Below the pieces are notes generated by a model that made no database searches, was not told where the DNA came from, and saw nothing but the letters and a program-made list of their open reading frames with translations. Shown piece by piece: positions 24,321 through 33,724 of a DNA stretch of 35,119 nucleotides. Origin of the DNA: Xanthobacter autotrophicus (GTDB taxonomy: Bacteria; Pseudomonadota; Alphaproteobacteria; Rhizobiales; Xanthobacteraceae); assembly GCF_029991245.1 (NCBI RefSeq), contig NZ_JAIVFO010000033.1, positions 1 through 35,119 of the forward strand, in the 5' to 3' direction. A program made the translations under genes and the position numbers. Within the stretch, counting starts at the first letter, position 1. Each line of letters begins with the position of its first letter.

Positions 24321-26109
24321 GATCGAAGCGCAGGGCGATGCGGGCCTTGCCGCCGGTGCGGCCGAAATGCACGTGATCGGACAGCCGCTTGAGCATCCAG
24401 GCGGCGAACGAGGCGTGTTCCTTCGCGTCGCCCAGCAGCGCCTCCGGCGAGGGCCGTTCCTTCGGCACCTCCACCACCTCGCCGTCATAGAGCAGATAGA
24501 CGTCGAGATGGGTCTCGTCGAAGCGCGCGCGCAGCTCGACGGGTCCCTCGGCGATGCCCGAATCGATCACCAGTTCAAGCGCCTGCGCCACAATGGGGAT
24601 GGCGGCGGCGATCACGTCGCGCCGGGCGCCCCACACATCCCCCTGCCGTTCCAGGAAGTCGCGGGTGAAGGGAAAGGCGTGCGCCCCGTCCGGCACCATC
24701 TCCCCGGTCTCGCGGGCGATGCCGATGCGGAACAGCAGGTTCAGCAGGATGGCGCTGAGCGCCCCCACCGTGAGCGGCGTGGAGAACAGGGGCTGGAGCA
24801 CCGGCGGCAGCTGGTCGCGCAGCGGCAGGAGCGCCACCGAAAGCCCCGCCAGCACCGACAGCCCCACCACGAACACCCGCCGCTCGCTCAGGCGGCGCGA
24901 GGTGACGAGATCCATCCCCGCCACCACCAGATAGGACGACGTGTAGAGCAATATGCCGCCGATCACCGGCGAGGGGATGAGGGTGAGCGCCACGATGGCC
25001 TTCGGGACGAAGGCGATGGCGAAGATCATGGCTCCCGCGAGGATGCCGATGATGCGCGCAGTGGACTGGGTGGCGAAGGCCAGCCCCACGGACGAGGAGG
25101 AGAGCCCGGACTGGAAGCCCGAGGTCAGCCCGTTGAGGATGTTGCCGATGCCGCAGGCGGTCACCGCCCTCTGGGCCGCCTGCATGTCGGCGCGGCGCCA
25201 GTCGGCGTCGTTCATCTTCTCCAGCGAGACGGTGACCGAGAGCACGTCCACCAGGTTCATCATCACCAGCAGCGCCATCAGCGGGAACAGCGCCGGGGCG
25301 AACTGGAGGCTGGGCAGCGTCAGCGTCGGCCAGGCCACGAGGGGGGCGGCGGCGATGGCCGCGTTCGCCTCCGGATGCCCGGCGCCGAGCACCAGCGCCA
25401 GCACCCAGCCGATGCCGGCGCCGGCAAAGACCGCGAACAGCTTCAGCCGCCGCGGCGCGAACACGGTGATGGCGACGATGATGCCCACGGTGGCAAGGCT
25501 GGCGAGGCTGGCGTTCTGCGCCACCAGCGGCCCGTGGTCGAGCCCCAGCGCCCGGCGCAGGGCCGGCCCGGCCAGCGACACCCCCAGCATGCTCACCGCC
25601 ACGCCGCACACTTCCGGCGGCAGCAGCACCCGCAGCGGCCGCACCAGCCGCGCCATGAACAATTGGCAGATGCCCACCAGCAGCGTGGTCATGGCCATGA
25701 GCCCGAGCCCGCCCAGCATCAGCGCCTGCGCCGCCAGCGGAATGGCCCCCGGCGCCGGGATGTGCACGGCGAGATAGCCCGAGCCGAAGCGCGTGCGCAG
25801 GCACTGGATGATGGTGGCGACGCCGATGCTCATGGCGCAGGCCGAGAGCATGGCGGACATCTGGTCCGCCGGCAGCCGCGCCTCGGTGGCGGCCAGCACC
25901 GGATAGATCAGGAAGGTGACCGCCAGCATGGCGTGCTGGGCGGCAAGCGGCACCAGGGCGGCCGGCGGCACCTTGTCGTCGAGCCCGTAGACCAGGGACA
26001 CCGGGCGCCGCGGGGTGCGGCTGCCGCGCCGCGGATCGGGAAAGAGGCGCTCGATCGCCCGCCGGATATGGGACCGGGGCGACCGCGACCGCGCTTTCGC
26101 CTCAAGCAT
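24316..26109 (-). CDS. NCS2-family nucleobase permease with extra C-terminal domain
   Basis: This 597-residue inner-membrane protein belongs to the nucleobase:cation symporter-2 (uracil/xanthine/urate permease) family. After a basic cytosolic N terminus and VSLVYGLDDKVPPAALVPLAAQH (about 37-59), some 12-14 hydrophobic segments follow. Motifs include GSGYLAVHIPAPGAIPLA and NILNGLTSGFQSGLSSSSVGLA, which resemble the NCS2 transport core. From about residue 460 the protein is soluble: AIPIVAQALELVIDSGIAEGP, LDVYLLYDGEVVEVP and HASFAAWMLKRLSDHVHFGR resemble a degenerate GHKL (histidine-kinase-type ATPase) fold, an unusual fusion. Its ATG overlaps the end of nudC by 8 bp. The substrate is unknown. 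Confidence 0.88.
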   Translation of the reverse strand: MLEAKARSRSPRSHIRRAIERLFPDPRRGSRTPRRPVSLVYGLDDKVPPAALVPLAAQHAMLAVTFLIYPVLAATEARLPADQMSAMLSACAMSIGVATIIQCLRTRFGSGYLAVHIPAPGAIPLAAQALMLGGLGLMAMTTLLVGICQLFMARLVRPLRVLLPPEVCGVAVSMLGVSLAGPALRRALGLDHGPLVAQNASLASLATVGIIVAITVFAPRRLKLFAVFAGAGIGWVLALVLGAGHPEANAAIAAAPLVAWPTLTLPSLQFAPALFPLMALLVMMNLVDVLSVTVSLEKMNDADWRRADMQAAQRAVTACGIGNILNGLTSGFQSGLSSSSVGLAFATQSTARIIGILAGAMIFAIAFVPKAIVALTLIPSPVIGGILLYTSSYLVVAGMDLVTSRRLSERRVFVVGLSVLAGLSVALLPLRDQLPPVLQPLFSTPLTVGALSAILLNLLFRIGIARETGEMVPDGAHAFPFTRDFLERQGDVWGARRDVIAAAIPIVAQALELVIDSGIAEGPVELRARFDETHLDVYLLYDGEVVEVPKERPSPEALLGDAKEHASFAAWMLKRLSDHVHFGRTGGKARIALRFDH

Positions 26110-27037
26110 CGATGCCTTCGACGAAGGCGCGGATGAGGTGATGGGCGATGGCGATGGGCGGCGGCACGAACAGGCCGTCGGGGTGGGTGCGCGCGAGCAT
26201 CAGCGCCACCTCGTCCCGGCCGAACCAGCGGGCGTCCTCCAGCTCGTTGCGGTCGATGACGATGTCGCGGCTTGTCGCTTGCGCGAGGCAGCCGATCATC
26301 AGCGACATGGGGAAGGGCCAGGGCTGGCAGGAGCGATAGGTGACACGGCCGGTGGCGATGCCCGCCTCCTCCGCCGTCTCGCGGCGCACCGCCTCCTCGA
26401 TGGTCTCGCCCGGCTCCACGAAGCCGGCAAGGCACGACCACATGCCCGGCGCGAAATGCGGCTGGCGGCCGAGCAGGCAGTGGTCGCCCGCCGCGGTCAG
26501 CATGATCACCACCGGATCGGTGCGCGGGAAGTGCTGCGCCCCGCAGGACGGGCAATCGCGCCGCCAGCCGGCATCGAGGATCCGCGAGGCAGTGCCGCAA
26601 TTGGCGCAGAAACCGTGCCGGCCGTGCCAGCCGAACAGCGCCTTGCCGCAGGCGACGGGAGGAAGATGGCGCGGCAGCACCAGCCCGCCCACGGCGATGG
26701 AGCGCAGGTCCGTGACCTTCAGCCCCTGCCCTTCCAGCTCTTCCCTGAGGCCGGGATCGAAGGCCAAGGCGAAGCGCGGCGCGCCATCGTCGAGGCCGAG
26801 AAAAAGCGGCTCGCCGCGTCCCAGCGCCTGCGCCTGCCCGGCGGAAAAGAGCGGATCGAAGACCGGGCCTTCGCCCTTGAGCGCCACCAGTTCGCCGCCC
26901 AGCAGATAGAAGCGGGCGTCAGGATCGGCGATGCGGTCGCCCGCGTGGGCGCGCAGGTGCGCGGCCCGGTCGAGCACGCTTCCGACATAGCCGAGGGCCG
27001 GCCACGCGCCGAGTTCAGGACGGGAGGGAGAGGACAT
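26102..27037 (-). CDS. nudC: NAD(+)/NADH diphosphatase NudC
   Basis: This 311-residue NUDIX hydrolase cleaves NADH to NMNH and AMP and, in known NudC enzymes, removes NAD caps from RNA. A zinc ribbon is formed by C144, C147, C162 and C165 (FCANCGTA...CPSCGAQHFPRTDP). The NUDIX box begins at G205 (AGFVEPGETIEEAVRRETAE). The family signature QPWPFPMSLM follows at 238, with Cys in place of the usual Ser just before it. The ATG at 27037 gives the family's normal N terminus, although no good Shine-Dalgarno is visible. It lies 160 bp downstream of the HIT gene and overlaps the permease gene by 8 bp, so the three minus-strand genes may form one unit with a nucleotide theme. Confidence 0.94.
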   Translation of the reverse strand: MSSPSRPELGAWPALGYVGSVLDRAAHLRAHAGDRIADPDARFYLLGGELVALKGEGPVFDPLFSAGQAQALGRGEPLFLGLDDGAPRFALAFDPGLREELEGQGLKVTDLRSIAVGGLVLPRHLPPVACGKALFGWHGRHGFCANCGTASRILDAGWRRDCPSCGAQHFPRTDPVVIMLTAAGDHCLLGRQPHFAPGMWSCLAGFVEPGETIEEAVRRETAEEAGIATGRVTYRSCQPWPFPMSLMIGCLAQATSRDIVIDRNELEDARWFGRDEVALMLARTHPDGLFVPPPIAIAHHLIRAFVEGIDA

Positions 27038-27197
27038 GGATGGGCGACAGGTTCCGGGCGGGCGACAGATTCTGGCAGGAGGGCCGCCTGCACGGCCCCG
27101 CGGGACCGTCGCATGGGCAAGACCTGGAGGCAAGGTCGCACCATTCCGGTGAACGCAAAGCTCAGGGCCAGACCCACCGGGGCTGGCTCGAAGCGGT

Positions 27198-27620
27198 TTA
27201 AAGGATGGCGAGGCAGGTGCGCAGGGCAGCGAGGCGTTCGTCCCGCACGGCCGCCGGAAGCGGCTCGTGGGTTCCAACGCCGAACACCGGTCCCGGCCAG
27301 GCGGCATCGCCCGGGTTGCGGCCGACCACATGCAGATGAAGCTGCGGCACCACGTTGCCGAGCGCAGCCACGTTCAGCTTGGCGCAGTCGGAGCTTGCCT
27401 TGACCGCCGCCGACACCACCGCAATCTCCTCGATGAGGTGGAGCCGGTCGGCGAAAGGCAGGTCGATGATCTCCACCATGTCGGCCTTGCGCGGCACCAG
27501 CACCACCCAGAAGAAGCGGGCATCGTCGACCAGACGAACATGACATAACGGAAGGTCGCCGACGGCCGGTCCGTCGGCCTCGAGGCGAGGGTCGAGGCGA
27601 AACGCGTGGTGCTGGCTCAT
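27198..27620 (-). CDS. HIT-domain protein (nucleotide hydrolase or transferase)
   Basis: This 140-residue histidine-triad protein has the core NVAALGNVVPQLHLHVVGRN (about 83-102). Its triad reads Q-L-H95-L-H97-V-V, so Gln stands where many HIT proteins have the first His; the catalytic His97 is kept. This QLHLHVV form is common in a bacterial HIT subgroup. An N-terminal strand region, FFWVVLVPRKADMVEIIDL, resembles other HIT hydrolases. HIT proteins act on nucleotide phosphoramidates or dinucleoside polyphosphates; the substrate here cannot be fixed. The ATG has GTGGAG upstream. It precedes nudC on the same strand. Confidence 0.9.
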   Translation of the reverse strand: MSQHHAFRLDPRLEADGPAVGDLPLCHVRLVDDARFFWVVLVPRKADMVEIIDLPFADRLHLIEEIAVVSAAVKASSDCAKLNVAALGNVVPQLHLHVVGRNPGDAAWPGPVFGVGTHEPLPAAVRDERLAALRTCLAIL

Positions 27621-28026
27621 GAAACGGCTCCACAGGGATCGAGCTTGATGGCCCGGGACGGGGAACCACACAAGCTCGACCTTTACCCGCATCGCGCGCC
27701 AAGGCTTTCCCGAAGGTTGTAGCCGCTCTGCCGCGCCCTGCCTTCCGGCGACGTCGGGCCGCACGGCGATCGGGGACGGTTGCCCCCGCGCGCACTTGCC
27801 GCTATGGAGGCGCGCAATCACACCGCGCGCCTTTAGATCGAACCCGCGCGGAAGGACTTTCGGGATGTTTCGCTCGGCCCAATTGACCCGCCTCGACCCG
27901 CGCGCCCGCCGGCGCCTCGGTATGGCGCGCCTGCGAAAATGACGTTGCCCTGACCCCGGCCCGCTGTCGCGCGGGCCGCCCAGAGACGTCTCCCATCCGT
28001 TTTCCAGGCGAAGAAAGGCACGAGCG
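27621..28026. promoter_or_regulatory. Divergent HIT-lysC intergenic region with two hairpins
   Basis: This 406-bp region must hold both promoters. Two stable stems lie on the lysC side: AGGCGCG/CGCGCCT (27808-27814 with 27826-27832) followed by TTTA, and GGCCCGC/GCGGGCC (27958-27964 with 27971-27977). They could be parts of a lysC leader. I do not recognise the lysine riboswitch core or a lysine-rich leader peptide. No coding frame looks real. Confidence 0.4.
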
Positions 28027-29286
28027 ATGGCTCGGCTGGTGATGAAGTTCGGCGGCACGTCGGTCGCCAATATCGAACGCATCCGCAATGTGGCGCGCCA
28101 TGTGAAGCGCGAGGTCAAGGCCGGCTACCAGGTGGCGGTGGTGGTCTCCGCCATGTCCGGCAAGACCAACGAACTGGTCGGCTGGTGCAAGGATGCCTCC
28201 GCCCTCTACGACCCGCGCGAATATGACGCGGTGGTGGCCTCCGGCGAGCAGGTGACCAGCGGCCTGCTGGCCATCGTGCTCCAGGAAATGGGCCTTCCGG
28301 CGCGCTCCTGGCAGGGCTGGCAGCTGCCCATCTCCACCGACGACGCCCACGGCTCCGCCCGCATCCTCGATATCGACGGGGAGAAGCTGGGCGCCGCCAT
28401 CGACGGCGGCCAGGTGGCGGTGATCGCCGGTTTCCAGGGCATTCACCTGCCCACCGGACGCCTCACCACCCTGGGCCGTGGCGGCTCGGACACCTCGGCG
28501 GTGGCGGTGGCGGCGGCGCTGAAGGCCGAGCGCTGCGACATCTATACCGATGTGGACGGGGTCTACACCACCGACCCGCGCGTGGTGCAGAAGGCGCGGC
28601 GCCTCGACCGCATCGCCTTCGAGGAAATGCTGGAAATGGCCTCGCTGGGGGCCAAGGTGCTGCAGGTGCGCTCGGTGGAGCTTGCCATGGTGCATAATGT
28701 GCGCACCTTCGTGCGCTCAAGCCTCGTGGATCCAGACGCCCCCGAGACGGCGAACGTGGAAAAGGCCGGAACGCTCATCTGCGACGAGGAGGAGATCGTG
28801 GCAAACCAGATGGAATCGCAGGTGGTCACCGGCATCGCCTTCTCCAAGGACGAAGCCCAGGTCTCCATCCGCCGGGTCGCCGACAAGCCGGGCATTGCCG
28901 CCGCAGTGTTCGGGCCTTTGGCCGACGCCCACATCAATGTGGACATGATCGTGCAGAACGTGTCCGCCGACGGCTTCACCGACATCACCTTCACCGTCCC
29001 CACCGCCGACTTCGAACGCGCCAAGGCGGTGATCGAGAGGGCCCGGGACACCATCGCCCACCAGGTGGTGGAGGGCGCCGCCGACGTCACCAAGGTGTCG
29101 GTGATCGGCATCGGCATGCGCTCCCACGCCGGCGTCGCCGCGCAGGCGTTCCAGGCGCTGGCGGGCAAGGGAATCAACATCCGGGCCATCACCACCTCGG
29201 AGATCAAGATCTCGTTCCTGATCGATGCGGCCTATACCGAACTTGCGGTTCGGACTCTCCATTCGCTATACGGGCTGGACAGCTGA
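28027..29286 (+). CDS. lysC: Aspartate kinase
   Basis: This 419-residue enzyme phosphorylates aspartate, the first step to lysine, threonine, methionine and diaminopimelate. The kinase domain opens with LVMKFGGTSVANIERIRNVA and contains VSAMSGKTNELV, VASGEQVTSGLL, LGRGGSDTSAVAVAAAL and CDIYTDVDGVYTTDPR. Two C-terminal ACT domains (from about 265; VSIRRVADKPGIAA and VSVIGIGMRSHAGVAAQAF) should bind lysine and/or threonine for feedback inhibition. The length matches class-II aspartokinases found in alphaproteobacteria. GAAAGG lies ahead of the ATG. It is followed by ptsP after 81 bp; together with dapD earlier in the window it belongs to the diaminopimelate pathway. Confidence 0.97.
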   Translation: MARLVMKFGGTSVANIERIRNVARHVKREVKAGYQVAVVVSAMSGKTNELVGWCKDASALYDPREYDAVVASGEQVTSGLLAIVLQEMGLPARSWQGWQLPISTDDAHGSARILDIDGEKLGAAIDGGQVAVIAGFQGIHLPTGRLTTLGRGGSDTSAVAVAAALKAERCDIYTDVDGVYTTDPRVVQKARRLDRIAFEEMLEMASLGAKVLQVRSVELAMVHNVRTFVRSSLVDPDAPETANVEKAGTLICDEEEIVANQMESQVVTGIAFSKDEAQVSIRRVADKPGIAAAVFGPLADAHINVDMIVQNVSADGFTDITFTVPTADFERAKAVIERARDTIAHQVVEGAADVTKVSVIGIGMRSHAGVAAQAFQALAGKGINIRAITTSEIKISFLIDAAYTELAVRTLHSLYGLDS

Positions 29287-29294
29287 TGGGCGGA

Positions 29295-29332
29295 CCCGCG
29301 GGGGCGCGCCGTTCAACGCACAGCCCCGCGGG
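29295..29332 (+). other. Hairpin between lysC and ptsP
   Basis: CCCGCGGGG (29295-29303) and CCCCGCGGG (29324-29332) can pair as a 9-bp stem with a 20-nt loop, a few bases after the lysC stop. No U-run follows. It may be a partial terminator or an mRNA-stabilising element that separates lysC from ptsP. Confidence 0.4.
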
Positions 29333-29367
29333 CACCTGAAACCCGCCCACATTTAAGGATGCGGCCG

Positions 29368-31635
29368 ATGCGAGGCGCGCTCGGCGGTCCGCGCGTATTG
29401 CTCCGTCGCCTCCGTGAGGTGATGGCGGAGCCGGTCAGCGCGCAGGACCGCCTCGACAAGATCGTGGTGCTGATCGCCGCCAACATGGTGGCGGAGGTCT
29501 GCTCGGTCTATGTGCTCCGCGTCGACCAGACGCTCGAACTCTATGCCACCGAAGGCCTGAACCGGGACGCGGTCCATTTAACGGTCATGCGCGTGGACGA
29601 GGGCCTGGTCGGCCATGTGGCGCGCGAGGCGGAGTCGCTCGCGCTTTCGGACGCCCATGCCCATCCGAAATTCTCCTACCGCCCGGAAACGGGGGAGGAG
29701 GTCTACAACTCCTTCCTCGGCGTGCCGATTCTGAGAGCCGGCAATACACTGGGCGTGCTGGTGGTGCAGAACCGCGCCCGCCGCACCTACACGGAAGAGG
29801 AGATCGAGGCGCTCCAGACCACCGCCATGGTGCTGGCGGAGATGATCGCCTCGGGGGAACTCACCGCGCTGGCCAAGCCCGGCGCCGAGCCGGCGGTGCG
29901 CCGGCCCCTGCACCTGAAGGGCGTGGCGCTCGCGGATGGCCTCGGCCTCGGCCACGTGGTGCTGCACGAACCGCGCATCAAGGTCACCAACGTCATCGCC
30001 GACGACGTGGTGAAGGAGACCGCCCGCCTCGACGCCGCCATCGGCAAGCTGCGGCACTCCATCGACCTGATGCTGGAGGATGACGGCCTCGCCAAGGCCG
30101 GCGAGCACCGCGACATCCTCGAAGCCTACCGCATGTTCGCCCACGACCGCGGCTGGATGCACAAGATGCGCGAGGCCGTGCTCTCCGGCCTCACCGCCGA
30201 GGGCGCGGTGGAGCGGGTGCAGTCGGATACCCGCGCCCGCATGATGCGCGCCTCCGACCCCTATCTGCGTGAGCGCCTGCACGACCTCGACGACCTCGCC
30301 AACCGCCTGCTGCGCGAGCTGACCGGCCGCAATCGCAGCTCGGAGCGGGAGGCGCTGCCGGAAAACGCCATCCTCGTCGCCCGCAACATGAGCCCGGCGG
30401 CGCTGCTGGACTACGACCGCTCGCGCATCCGCGGCCTGGTTCTGGAGGAAGGCGGCACCACCAGCCACGTCACCATCGTCGCCCGCGCGCTGGGCATCGC
30501 CGCCGTGGGCCAGGTGGAGAATGCGGCGGGCCTTGCCGATCCCGGCGACCCCGTCATCGTCGACGGGCAGGCCGGCGAGGTGCACCTGCGCCCGCCCGGC
30601 GACGTGGAGGAAGCCTATGCGGAGAAGGTGCGCTTCCGCGCCCGCCGTCAGGCCCAGTATGCCGCCTTGCGCACCCGCCCCTCCGTCACCAAGGACGGCG
30701 TGCATATCGAATTGCACCTGAATGCCGGCCTGCTGGTGGATTTGCCTCACGTTACGGAAACCGGCGCGGCGGGCATCGGCCTGTTCCGCACCGAGCTGCA
30801 GTTCATGATCGCCTCGGCCTTCCCGCGCATCTCGGAGCAGTTGAAGCTCTACCGCGCGGTGCTGGATGCCGCCGGCGAGCGGCCGGTCACCTTCCGCACC
30901 CTCGACATCGGCGGCGACAAGGTGTTGCCGTATATGCGTACCGTCGAGGAAGAAAACCCGGCGCTGGGCTGGCGCGCCATCCGCCTCGGGCTCGACCGGC
31001 CGGGCCTGCTGCGCAGCCAGCTGCGCGCCCTGCTGCGGGCCGGGGCCGGCCGCGATCTGCGCATCATGTTCCCCATGGTGGCGGCGGTGGAGGAATTCGA
31101 CCGCGCCCGCGCCATCGTCGAGCGCGAGCTGACGCACCTGCGCAAGCACGGCCACGGCCTGCCCGAGAAGGTCTATGTGGGCGCCATGGTGGAGGTGCCG
31201 TCCCTGCTGTTCCAGCTGGACGAGATCCTCTCCCGCGCCGACTTCCTCTCGGTGGGCTCCAACGACCTGGTCCAGTTCCTCTATGCGGCGGACCGCTCCA
31301 ACGTGCGCGTGGCGGACCGGTTCGATCCGTTGTCGCCGCCCGCCCTGCGGGCCTTCCGCATGGTGGCGGAAGCCGGCCAGCGCCACGGCAAGCCGGTGAC
31401 CCTGTGCGGGGAGCTGGCGTCGCGGCCGCTGGAGGCCGTGGCCCTTGCGGCAGTTGGTTACCGCGCCCTCTCCCTCTCGCCGGCCTCCATCGGGCCGGTG
31501 AAGGCGATGCTGCTGGAGCTGGATGTCTCCGCCGCCCGCAAGGTGCTGCTGCCGCTGCTGGAGGACAAGAGCGGCATGGCCGACCCGCGCGCCGCGCTCG
31601 CCGCCTTCGCCAAGGCGAGCGGGCTGCCCATCTAG
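29368..31635 (+). CDS. ptsP: Phosphoenolpyruvate-protein phosphotransferase PtsP (EI-Ntr)
   Basis: This 755-residue enzyme I of the nitrogen phosphotransferase system starts a PEP to NPr to EIIA-Ntr relay that regulates carbon, nitrogen and potassium responses. An N-terminal GAF domain (about 25-165, with SVYVLRVDQTLELYATEGLN and YNSFLGVPILRAGNTLGVLVVQ) would sense glutamine or oxoglutarate. The EI part follows, with the phosphorylatable His in LEEGGTTSHVTIVARALGI (H367 in this numbering). The PEP-binding barrel has GIGLFRTELQFM, TFRTLDIGGDKVLPY, VGSNDLVQFLYAADRSN and TLCGELASRP. I prefer the ATG at 29368 (MRGALGGPRVLLRRL) because AAGGA stands at the right distance; the ATG at 29359 overlaps that site. 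Confidence 0.96.
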   Translation: MRGALGGPRVLLRRLREVMAEPVSAQDRLDKIVVLIAANMVAEVCSVYVLRVDQTLELYATEGLNRDAVHLTVMRVDEGLVGHVAREAESLALSDAHAHPKFSYRPETGEEVYNSFLGVPILRAGNTLGVLVVQNRARRTYTEEEIEALQTTAMVLAEMIASGELTALAKPGAEPAVRRPLHLKGVALADGLGLGHVVLHEPRIKVTNVIADDVVKETARLDAAIGKLRHSIDLMLEDDGLAKAGEHRDILEAYRMFAHDRGWMHKMREAVLSGLTAEGAVERVQSDTRARMMRASDPYLRERLHDLDDLANRLLRELTGRNRSSEREALPENAILVARNMSPAALLDYDRSRIRGLVLEEGGTTSHVTIVARALGIAAVGQVENAAGLADPGDPVIVDGQAGEVHLRPPGDVEEAYAEKVRFRARRQAQYAALRTRPSVTKDGVHIELHLNAGLLVDLPHVTETGAAGIGLFRTELQFMIASAFPRISEQLKLYRAVLDAAGERPVTFRTLDIGGDKVLPYMRTVEEENPALGWRAIRLGLDRPGLLRSQLRALLRAGAGRDLRIMFPMVAAVEEFDRARAIVERELTHLRKHGHGLPEKVYVGAMVEVPSLLFQLDEILSRADFLSVGSNDLVQFLYAADRSNVRVADRFDPLSPPALRAFRMVAEAGQRHGKPVTLCGELASRPLEAVALAAVGYRALSLSPASIGPVKAMLLELDVSAARKVLLPLLEDKSGMADPRAALAAFAKASGLPI

Positions 31636-31713
31636 GGCGGCGCCGAAACTGTCGCCTCATCGCGTTTCCTGGACGCAAACCGGCCTCACCTGTGCGGAAA
31701 ACGCTTTAGAAAC

Positions 31714-32796
<1,083 letters not shown>

Positions 32797-32799
32797 GCC

Positions 32800-32844
32800 G
32801 TGGGCAGGAGAGGCGTGGGCAGGAGAGGCGTGGGCAGGAGAGGC
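32800..32844 (+). repeat. Three exact 15-bp tandem repeats, each with SD and GTG
   Basis: GTGGGCAGGAGAGGC is repeated exactly at 32800-32814, 32815-32829 and 32830-32844, and a fourth partial unit starts at 32845 (GTGGGC). Each unit carries AGGAGAGG directly ahead of the next unit's GTG, so the array is a series of ribosome-binding sites and start codons in the prfA-prmC gap. Confidence 0.95.
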
Positions 32845-32871
32845 GTGGGCCGGGGCGCCGCTGGTGGCTGA
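32800..32871 (+). CDS. Possible 23-residue leader peptide ahead of prmC
   Basis: From the GTG at 32800 the frame reads M-G-R-R-G, V-G-R-R-G, V-G-R-R-G, V-G-R-G-A-A-G-G and then TGA at 32869-32871. It can also start at 32815, 32830 or 32845, the last three each having AGGAGAGG four to eleven bases ahead. The stop falls eight bases inside prmC, so ribosomes ending here would be placed at the prmC GTG (32864), which has no strong Shine-Dalgarno of its own. Coupling is inference; the repeat may be a neutral expansion. Confidence 0.35.
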   Translation: MGRRGVGRRGVGRRGVGRGAAGG

Positions 32872-33724
32872 AGCCCTGACCATCGGCGCCCTGCGCCGGC
32901 AGATGGCGGCGGCCCTCGCCGCAGCAGGCGTGGAGACGCCGGACCTGGATGCCCGCCTGTTGCTGGCGCAGGCGCTGGGGTGCGCGCCGGGTGACCTGCT
33001 GCTGCACGCCGATGCCCTTGTCCCGCCCGAAGCGGCGGACACCGCCCACGCTTTCACGGAACGGCGGGCTGCCGGCGAGCCGGTGGCGCGCATTCGCGGC
33101 CGGCGGGAGTTCTGGAGCCTCGACCTTCACCTCTCCCCCGACACCCTGGTGCCCCGTCCCGACACCGAGACCCTGGTGGAGGCGGCCCTCGCCGAACTGC
33201 CCGACCGAAACGCGCCGCTCCTGATCCTCGATTTGGGCACGGGCACGGGCGCGATCCTCGCCGCCTTGCTGGTGGAGTGTCCCAACGCCACCGGCATCGC
33301 CGTGGACCGCTCCGAGGGCGCGGCCTTGACCGCCCGCGGCAATTTCGCGCGCAACGGTGTTGCCGCGCGCACCCATGTGGTGGTCGGCGACTGGGGAACG
33401 GCGTTGGCCGGCGGCTTCAACCTCGTGGTCTCCAACCCGCCCTACATCACCTCTTCCGCCATGCTGGACCTGCCCGCCGAGGTCCGCCTGCACGACCCGC
33501 ATCTGGCGCTGGAGGCCGGGGCGGACGGCCTCCTCGCCTATGGCGCCATCGCCGCCGACCTGCCGCGCCTGTTGCGTCCCGGCGGCATCGCGGTGCTGGA
33601 GCTGGGCGCGGGGCAGGAGCCCGCCGTCGCGGAATTGATTGCGGCGGCGGGACTTGAGGTGGCAGGTCCCGCGCGGCGCGATCTTTCAGGCATCCCAAGG
33701 GCCCTGGTCGCCCGACGCGGGTGA
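32864..33724 (+). CDS. prmC: Release factor glutamine N5-methyltransferase PrmC
   Basis: This 286-residue SAM-dependent enzyme methylates the GGQ glutamine of RF1 and RF2. The N-terminal helical domain (TIGALRRQMAAALAAAGVETP onward) is followed by the PrmC signature VPRPDTETLVEAAL (96-109), SAM motif I LDLGTGTGAIL (122-132) and the substrate-binding NPPYI (191-195). The C terminus is DLSGIPRALVARR. The GTG at 32864 fits the family N terminus; the next in-frame ATG (32903) would remove part of helix 1. No strong ribosome-binding site precedes it, but the repeated SD-GTG array lies directly upstream in another frame. Confidence 0.94.
   Translation: MAEALTIGALRRQMAAALAAAGVETPDLDARLLLAQALGCAPGDLLLHADALVPPEAADTAHAFTERRAAGEPVARIRGRREFWSLDLHLSPDTLVPRPDTETLVEAALAELPDRNAPLLILDLGTGTGAILAALLVECPNATGIAVDRSEGAALTARGNFARNGVAARTHVVVGDWGTALAGGFNLVVSNPPYITSSAMLDLPAEVRLHDPHLALEAGADGLLAYGAIAADLPRLLRPGGIAVLELGAGQEPAVAELIAAAGLEVAGPARRDLSGIPRALVARRG

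Noticed and set aside
27621..28026. Lysine riboswitch ahead of lysC
   Set aside because: Only simple GC stems are visible; the multi-helix junction and conserved core of the L-box are not recognisable.
29578..31386. 602-codon open frame on the minus strand opposite ptsP
   Set aside because: It is a shadow of ptsP, whose GAF and EI motifs are complete on the plus strand.
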